Source of the DNA: an uncultured Planctomycetia bacterium | GTDB lineage: Bacteria; Planctomycetota; UBA1135; GCA-002686595 | NCBI GenBank assembly: GCA_938003765.1 | Contig: CALKYE010000216.1 | Coordinates: forward strand, 1 to 35,940 | Direction: 5' to 3' | DNA length: 35,940 bases | Shown here: positions 31,689 through 35,940 of the stretch, piece after piece | Numbering within the stretch: the stretch's first letter is position 1 | How the letters are laid out: each line of letters begins with the position of its first letter | The notes under the pieces: generated by a model | Told to the model about the DNA's origin: nothing | Databases searched by the model: none | Seen by the model: the letters and a program-made list of their open reading frames with translations, nothing else | Program-made: the position numbers and the translations under genes

Positions 31689-31831
31689 GAGCGGTCGGCG
31701 CGGCCGTGCGCCGACCGAAGGTCCCTGGACGGCGCAAACGAGGGGCGGAGAGTCTATCCACGCGTCGCAAACAGGTCAACGCGAGCTACATTGCACGCTT
31801 CGCGCGCCGCGCTGCTGACGCGCGTCCACGC

Positions 31832-32389
31832 ATGTCCTCTCCCCTCGAGTTCCGCCTCACGCTCTACCCCGATCCGGTGCTGCGCAAGGTCGCCGCGCCC
31901 GTGCCCGCCTTCGACGAGGGCCTGCGCGCCACGGTCGAGGCCATGTTCGAGCTGATGTACCGCAGCAACGGGGTGGGACTGGCTGCGCCGCAGGTCGGGC
32001 TCAACCAGCGGATCCTGGTGCTCAACCCCAGCGGGGAGCGCGAGCAGAAGGACCAGGAGCTGGCGCTGGTCAACGTGACCATCCTCGATCGTTCGGGCGC
32101 GCCGAGCACCTACGAGGAGGGCTGCCTGTCGTTCCCGCAGATCTACGCCGAGGTGCGCCGCCCCGAGCGCTGCAAGGTGCGCGCGTTCACCCCGGACGGG
32201 ACGCCGCTGGAGCGCGAGTTCGACGGCTTCACGAGCCGCGTGATCCAGCACGAGTACGACCACCTCGAAGGGGTGCTCCTGGTCGACCGCATGTCGCTGG
32301 CCGACAAGCAGCGCCACAAGGCGGCGCTCGAGGAGCTCGTCGAGCGCTACAAGCGCTCGCGCGCGCGCGCCGGCGCATCCCGGCCGTGA
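31832..32389 (+). CDS. def: Peptide deformylase
   Basis: A 185-residue enzyme that removes the formyl group from the N-terminal Met of new proteins, using a metal ion. All three family motifs are complete: GVGLAAPQVG (47-56), EGCLSFP (96-102) with metal ligand Cys98, and QHEYDHLEG (139-147) with ligands His140 and His144 and catalytic Glu141. LYPDPVLRKVAAPV is the usual N-terminus. The start at ATG 31832 places this correctly. The TGA overlaps the GTG of ribF by 4 nt (GTGA), so the two are co-translated. The C-terminal extension is short and basic. Confidence 0.97.
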   Translation: MSSPLEFRLTLYPDPVLRKVAAPVPAFDEGLRATVEAMFELMYRSNGVGLAAPQVGLNQRILVLNPSGEREQKDQELALVNVTILDRSGAPSTYEEGCLSFPQIYAEVRRPERCKVRAFTPDGTPLEREFDGFTSRVIQHEYDHLEGVLLVDRMSLADKQRHKAALEELVERYKRSRARAGASRP

Positions 32390-33339
32390 GGGTCAGCCGC
32401 CACTGGGCGGGCGTCGCAGCGAAGCGTGGCGCGGTCGTCTCGATCGGGGTGTTCGACGGGGTCCACCTGGGCCACCAGGCGATCCTCGCGGCCAACGTGG
32501 CGCGGGCCCGCGCGCTCGACGCCGAGGCGACGGTCGTCACGTTCGCCAGCCACCCCAAGCAGGTGCTGCTCGGACGCGCGCCGCGGACGTTGACGAGCCT
32601 GGACCACCGCCTGGAGCTGTTCGCCGCCGCAGGGATCGACCACACGCTGGTGCTGGAGTTCGACGAGCAACTGCGGGAGTTCTCGTCCGAGCGCTTCGCC
32701 CGCGAGATCCTGGAACAGGGGCTGGGTTCGCGCGCGTTCGTGCTGGGCTTCGACAGCAAGTTCGGACGCGATCGGCGCGGCACCCCGGAGTCGCTGCGGG
32801 CGCTGGGCTTCGACGTGACCGTCGTCGAGAAGGTGCTGATCGGCCAACGCGCCGTGTCGAGCACCGCGATCCGCGAGGCGGTCGAACTGGGAGACCTGGA
32901 GAGTGCGCGGGCGATGCTCGGGCGCGCGGTGAGCGTGCTCGGGCGCGTGGTCCATGGCGCGGCGCTCGGTCGCGAGCTGGGCTTCCCCACCGCCAACATC
33001 GACCCCGACCACGAGCTCGAGCCGCCCGGCGGCGTCTACTCCTGCTGGGTGAGGATCGTGCGCGAGCCGCGGCCGGTCCCGTCGCGTGGCGCTCAACTCC
33101 ATCCGGCGGTTGCGAACATCGGCTCGCGCCCCACGGTCACGCCCGGACTGCCGGAGCGCAGTCGGCTCGAGGTTCACCTGATCGACTTCGTCGGCGACCT
33201 CTACGGCGCGACCCTCGAAGTGCAGTTCGTCGGCCGCCTGCGGGCGGAGCAGCGCTTCGAGAGCGTCGCCGCGTTGCGGGCGCAGATCGGGCGCGACGTC
33301 GAGGCGGCGCGGGCCAAGCTCTCGTCAGCCCTCGGTTGA
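32386..33339 (+). CDS. ribF: Bifunctional riboflavin kinase/FAD synthetase
   Basis: A 317-residue enzyme that makes FMN from riboflavin and FAD from FMN. The N-terminal nucleotidyltransferase domain has GVFDGVHLGHQ (21-31), the HIGH-like motif, and VSSTAIR (157-163). The C-terminal flavokinase domain has GRELGFPTANI (195-205) with the PTAN motif, GGVYSCWVRI and NIGSRPTV, followed by LEVHLIDFVGDLYG. The length is typical. The GTG start at 32386 overlaps the def stop by 4 nt. Def and RibF have no shared pathway, so the overlap probably only reflects compact operon structure. Confidence 0.96.
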   Translation: MRVSRHWAGVAAKRGAVVSIGVFDGVHLGHQAILAANVARARALDAEATVVTFASHPKQVLLGRAPRTLTSLDHRLELFAAAGIDHTLVLEFDEQLREFSSERFAREILEQGLGSRAFVLGFDSKFGRDRRGTPESLRALGFDVTVVEKVLIGQRAVSSTAIREAVELGDLESARAMLGRAVSVLGRVVHGAALGRELGFPTANIDPDHELEPPGGVYSCWVRIVREPRPVPSRGAQLHPAVANIGSRPTVTPGLPERSRLEVHLIDFVGDLYGATLEVQFVGRLRAEQRFESVAALRAQIGRDVEAARAKLSSALG

Positions 33340-33410
33340 CCGCGGGCCGCGGCCTCCCCATAATCTCGCCCCCGCTGCGACCGGGCGGGGCGCGCTGTAC
33401 GCGCTGGAGT

Positions 33411-33486
33411 GGGCAGGTAGCTCAGTCGGTAGAGCACTTGACTGAAAATCAAGGGGTCACCAGTTCAAGTCTGGTTCTGCCCACCA
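33411..33486 (+). tRNA. tRNA-Phe (anticodon GAA)
   Basis: A complete 76-nt cloverleaf. The acceptor stem GGGCAGG pairs with TCTGCCC (one G-T pair), the D-arm is GCTC...GAGC, the anticodon stem CTTGA/TCAAG encloses the loop CTGAAAA with anticodon GAA, and the T-arm is ACCAG-TTCAAGT-CTGGT. Discriminator base is A, and the 3' CCA (33484-33486) is encoded. All are as expected for bacterial tRNA-Phe. Confidence 0.97.
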
Positions 33487-33625
33487 CTCTTCAAGGCCGG
33501 GGCGGCCGAGCGAGCCCGACTGGCCGCTGTCGCCGATCGACGACGTTCGAACGCGGGCCCCAGCGCGAAGCGTCCCTCGAGGACCGCTCCCCCGGTGGCG
33601 CTCCCAACCTGAGCCGATTCGCCGC

Positions 33626-33931
33626 ATGAACCCGTTTCAACCCTTGGTGATCCGCCGCAGCGACCCGGGCAAGCTCGAGATCGAGTGGGCGGACGGGCAT
33701 CGCACGAGCTACTCCGCCGCGCAGCTCCGCGGCGTCTGTCCCTGCGCGGCGTGCGTGAACGAGGTCACGGGCAAGCGCATGCACGACCCCGCCAGCGTGC
33801 CGAGCGATCTGACGCAAGCGGACGTGCGCATGGTGGGCAACTACGCCATCGCGCTGCGCTTCAGCGACGGGCACGACACGGGCATCTTCCCGTACCGCTT
33901 CCTGCGCGACCACGACCCGCAGCTCGCCTGA
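33626..33931 (+). CDS. DUF971 (GBBH-like N-terminal domain) protein
   Basis: A 101-residue single-domain protein of the DUF971 family, the domain found at the N-terminus of gamma-butyrobetaine hydroxylase. Typical features are LEIEWADGHRTSYSAAQLRGVCPCAACVNE, with a Cys-x-Cys-x-x-Cys cluster, VRMVGNYAIALRFSDGHDTGIFPYRFLR near the C-terminus, where Gly-Asn-Tyr-Ala and Ser-Asp-Gly-His are conserved. Stand-alone versions occur widely in bacteria; function is unknown, with metal or Fe-S binding as a suggestion from the Cys. It is 34 nt upstream of the ArfB-like gene on the same strand. Confidence 0.88.
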   Translation: MNPFQPLVIRRSDPGKLEIEWADGHRTSYSAAQLRGVCPCAACVNEVTGKRMHDPASVPSDLTQADVRMVGNYAIALRFSDGHDTGIFPYRFLRDHDPQLA

Positions 33932-33965
33932 CAGGGGCGAGCCAGTCCCCCGCCCCAGCTCCTCC

Positions 33966-34421
33966 ATGGCCGACGACACACAGGACGGTGGCGAACCCCG
34001 CGTGCTGGTGATCGGACCCGGCGTGGCGGTGCCGCTCGCCGAACTGCACCTGGGAGCTCTCCGCGCGGGCGGGCCGGGCGGTCAGAACGTCAACAAGGTC
34101 TCCAACGGCGTCGAGCTGCGCTGGGACGTGAACGCGTCGTCGGCGCTCAGCCCCGATCAGAAGGCCCGCGTGCGGGAGCGACTGGGTAAGCGAGTCAACG
34201 CCGCGGGCGAGCTGATCCTCCGCGCCGTCGAACACCGCGAGCGGCCGCGCAACGTGTCAGCGGCGCTGGACCGCCTGCGAGACCTGCTGGCCGAGGCTCT
34301 GCGTCGGGAGAAGCCCCGCCGCGCCACGCGCCCGACGCGCGGGTCCCAGCGACGACGACGCGCCGCGAAAGCGCATCGCGGGGCGCTCAAGCGCGAACGC
34401 GGCAGCACCGGCGACGAGTGA
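33966..34421 (+). CDS. arfB: ArfB-like alternative ribosome-rescue peptidyl-tRNA hydrolase
   Basis: A 151-residue release-factor-like protein without the codon-recognition domain. LGALRAGGPGGQNVNKVSN contains the GGQ motif (38-40) that enters the peptidyl transferase centre to release nascent chains. SPDQKARVRERLGKRVNAAGELILRAVEHRERPRN follows as in ArfB/YaeJ and the mitochondrial ICT1. The C-terminal 45 residues are a basic Arg/Lys/Ala tail (RREKPRRATRPTRGSQRRRR), which in ArfB sits in the empty mRNA channel of stalled ribosomes. It should rescue ribosomes on mRNAs without stop codons. The length is normal for the family. Confidence 0.92.
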   Translation: MADDTQDGGEPRVLVIGPGVAVPLAELHLGALRAGGPGGQNVNKVSNGVELRWDVNASSALSPDQKARVRERLGKRVNAAGELILRAVEHRERPRNVSAALDRLRDLLAEALRREKPRRATRPTRGSQRRRRAAKAHRGALKRERGSTGDE

Positions 34422-34914
34422 GGTCGAGGGGCGCGGCGATGCCCGCCGGGGGCGGCGCCGAGCGGGCTCCTCGGTGACGGTTTCGACACGTCCCGCTCCG
34501 CCCGCCGGCCCGGTGGGATGCGAGCGGCCCGCGCGCCCGCTCGAGGTCGCCGGCTCGCTCGGAACGACCACGCCGTACGCGAAAGTCCCGGGTCCAGGGG
34601 GGCAACGCTTTTTTTGCGGCGTCGGCGCCGAGCCGGGTCGGCGCACTGCCCGCCCGTCCCGAGCACGCCGGGGATCCCGCCCCGCTCAAGAATCGCAAGT
34701 ACATCGCCGCAAGGCTCTTACGTCATTGCGACCTGCTCCGTCGGCAATTGGCGGGACAGGATCGCCAGGGCCGCGCCGATGCACCTCGCCACGCCCCAAC
34801 GGGCCCGAAAACACGCTCGGGGCTTGTCCCGGGCGAAGTCGCGCGGCATCGTGCCCGCGCTCCAGAACCCCATCCCTTCTCTCTGGTGTCTCTCTCTCTT
34901 GGAGTGCTTTCCTC
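34422..34914. other. Long intergenic region before the porin gene
   Basis: About 490 bp with no gene I can support. It contains a run of seven T (34610-34616), a 7-bp hairpin GCGCCGA/TCGGCGC with loop GCCGGG (34625-34644), and, next to the porin start, a pyrimidine-rich stretch with repeated TCTC (34874-34900) followed by GGAG. It probably contains the porin promoter and a long leader. The T-run is not preceded by a convincing stem, so it is not called a terminator. Confidence 0.5.
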
Positions 34915-35940
34915 ATGAATAAGTTCGTTCTCGGCGCCCTGGCCCTCACTGCGGCCAGCGCGCCCAGCCTCGCCGGCGAAAAGGACTGGCTGGCCCTGGA
35001 CCGGGACTTCGAGAGTCTGTCCAGCAGCCTCGCGCAGAACACCGGCGGCGGCCCCACCATCACCGGTTTCATCCGCAGCAGCTACGCCACGTCGAGTGAC
35101 CTGCAGGTCGGCGCCAACGACCTCGGCGGCTTCTCGATCGACGACGCGCGCCTGATCATCTCGGGCAGCATCGGCAACTACGGCGTGGTCATGGAAGTGG
35201 ACGGCTCGGCGGACCCTGACCTCGCGGTCGGCGGCCCGTTCGCCTATCCCGCCACCGGCAACGCCGGTGCGCTCGGCGCGGCCTACGGCGCGACCGGCGG
35301 CGTCGGCAGCCTGGGCGTCCTCGACGCCTACGCCACCTTCGCGATCACCGACCAGATCAAGGGTCAGATCGGTAACTTCCGCCCGCCGTTCCTTGCCAGC
35401 TCGCTGCGCAACGAAGACGGCATGCTGTTCCAGGACCGTTCGTTCCTCGGACAGAGCTGGGCCTTCCGTGACCAGGGCGTCCAGGTCAGCGGTTCGTTCG
35501 ACATGCTCAACTTCGCGGTGGCCGTCCAGAACGGCGCCGATTCGGCGGGTGACGAGTTGGTCGTCGCCGGTCGCGTCAGCTTCACCGTGATGGGCAACGC
35601 CCCCGGCAAGAACGAGGGCGCGCTCGGTCAAGGTGACGAGACCTCGTTCACGGTCGGCGTTGGCTACTACAACGACGGCCAGCTCAACGACGGCACCGCG
35701 ATCGCGGTGGACGGTCAGTTCGGCATGGGCGCGCTGAGCGCCGGCTTCGAACTGGTCGACCTCGAGCAGGACTTCCTCGGCGACGAGGCCACCCCCTACA
35801 ACGTCCAGGTCGGCTACATGGTCGTCCCCGACGAGTGGGAAGTCGGCGTCCGCTACGAGGACTTCGACACCAACAGCGACACGACCGCGATCACCGCTGG
35901 CGTGAACTGGTACCACAACGGCCACGCCGCCAAGTGGCAC
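34915..35940 (+). CDS. Porin-like outer membrane protein, partial (runs off the right edge)
   Basis: The first 342 codons of a gene still open at the window end. A signal peptide (1-20, MNKFVLGALALTAASAPSLA) is followed by a short helical part (KDWLALDRDFESLSSSLAQN), as in other planctomycete porins, and then beta strands of alternating pattern (ITGFIRSSYAT, FSIDDARLIISGSIGNYGVVMEVDG, YATFAITDQIKGQIGNFRPPFLASSL). This resembles the phosphate-selective porin O/P family; NFRPPF and DRSFLGQSWAFRDQGVQVSG are typical of it. Codon use (more GCC, GGT, GTC) is milder in bias toward GCG/CGC than neighbours, which fits high expression. GGAG at 34901-34904 is the ribosome site, 10 nt from ATG 34915. Confidence 0.85.
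   Translation, partial: MNKFVLGALALTAASAPSLAGEKDWLALDRDFESLSSSLAQNTGGGPTITGFIRSSYATSSDLQVGANDLGGFSIDDARLIISGSIGNYGVVMEVDGSADPDLAVGGPFAYPATGNAGALGAAYGATGGVGSLGVLDAYATFAITDQIKGQIGNFRPPFLASSLRNEDGMLFQDRSFLGQSWAFRDQGVQVSGSFDMLNFAVAVQNGADSAGDELVVAGRVSFTVMGNAPGKNEGALGQGDETSFTVGVGYYNDGQLNDGTAIAVDGQFGMGALSAGFELVDLEQDFLGDEATPYNVQVGYMVVPDEWEVGVRYEDFDTNSDTTAITAGVNWYHNGHAAKWH

Noticed and set aside
34590..34620. Intrinsic terminator at the T7 run
   Set aside because: The bases before the T-run form at most a 3-4 bp stem, and the clear 7-bp hairpin comes after the T-run, not before it.
1..35940. CRISPR arrays, insertion sequences, transposases, integrases or prophage genes
   Set aside because: I looked for spaced direct repeats, terminal inverted repeats and typical transposase or integrase motifs and saw none. 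The repeated Asp-rich codon strings at 2341-4497 and 24374-26620 are VCBS blades within genes.

Overview
The window is very GC-rich DNA with dense coding on both strands. Several traits together suggest a marine or aquatic member of the Planctomycetota, close to the lineages rich in large secreted FG-GAP/VCBS proteins. These traits are a CRTAC1-type VCBS/UnbV protein, CHRD-domain and DNRLRE-type secreted proteins, calcium-binding motifs of the D-x-N-x-NG-x-x-D type ending in PDEC, many genes without a Shine-Dalgarno sequence, and one Cys-rich C-terminal domain repeated on unrelated secreted proteins. The assignment is inferred from protein types, not from a marker gene.

Layout. 1-9067: a one-domain asparaginase, a VOC protein, a lipoprotein, a CRTAC1-type protein, a DNRLRE-like secreted protein, a double-rhodanese lipoprotein, and a SulP anion transporter paired with a beta-carbonic anhydrase. 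9243-12323: a very large secreted PQQ-type sugar dehydrogenase with PKD and discoidin-like modules. 12626-13141: a stand-alone macro-domain protein. 13160-20325: a compact divergent cluster that reads as a RiPP (modified peptide) pathway. 20442-26620: secreted proteins with calcium-binding motifs, CHRD domains or VCBS repeats. 26642-34421: mostly housekeeping genes (branched-chain aminotransferase, glycosyltransferase-like membrane protein, ribosomal protein S20, TPR protein, peptide deformylase, RibF, tRNA-Phe, DUF971 protein, ArfB-like release factor). 34915-35940: the start of a porin-like outer membrane protein that runs off the window.

The most interesting region is the RiPP-like cluster. 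A 32-residue peptide gene (16099-16197, minus) ends in a core with three Cys (CWKCSEYPPSCI). It is followed by an HlyD-type adaptor and an ABC exporter that overlap by 4 nt. Divergently, four genes joined by 4-nt start/stop overlaps encode a degenerate ATP-grasp-like protein, a radical SAM/SPASM maturase with complete 3-Cys and 7-Cys motifs, an intact RimK-like ATP-grasp ligase, and a protein of the GrdB/PrdB (glycine/proline reductase B) family with Cys-x-x-Cys. The two arms share a 198-bp region with plausible back-to-back sigma70-like promoters. The peptide would be modified by the plus-strand enzymes and exported by the minus-strand transporter. The product chemistry is unknown.

A second theme is protein sorting. 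Four unrelated secreted proteins (4532, 9243, 22829, 24374) end in the same roughly 137-residue Cys-containing domain, and a fifth (20888) ends in a related but distinct one. This looks like a shared C-terminal targeting or anchoring module.
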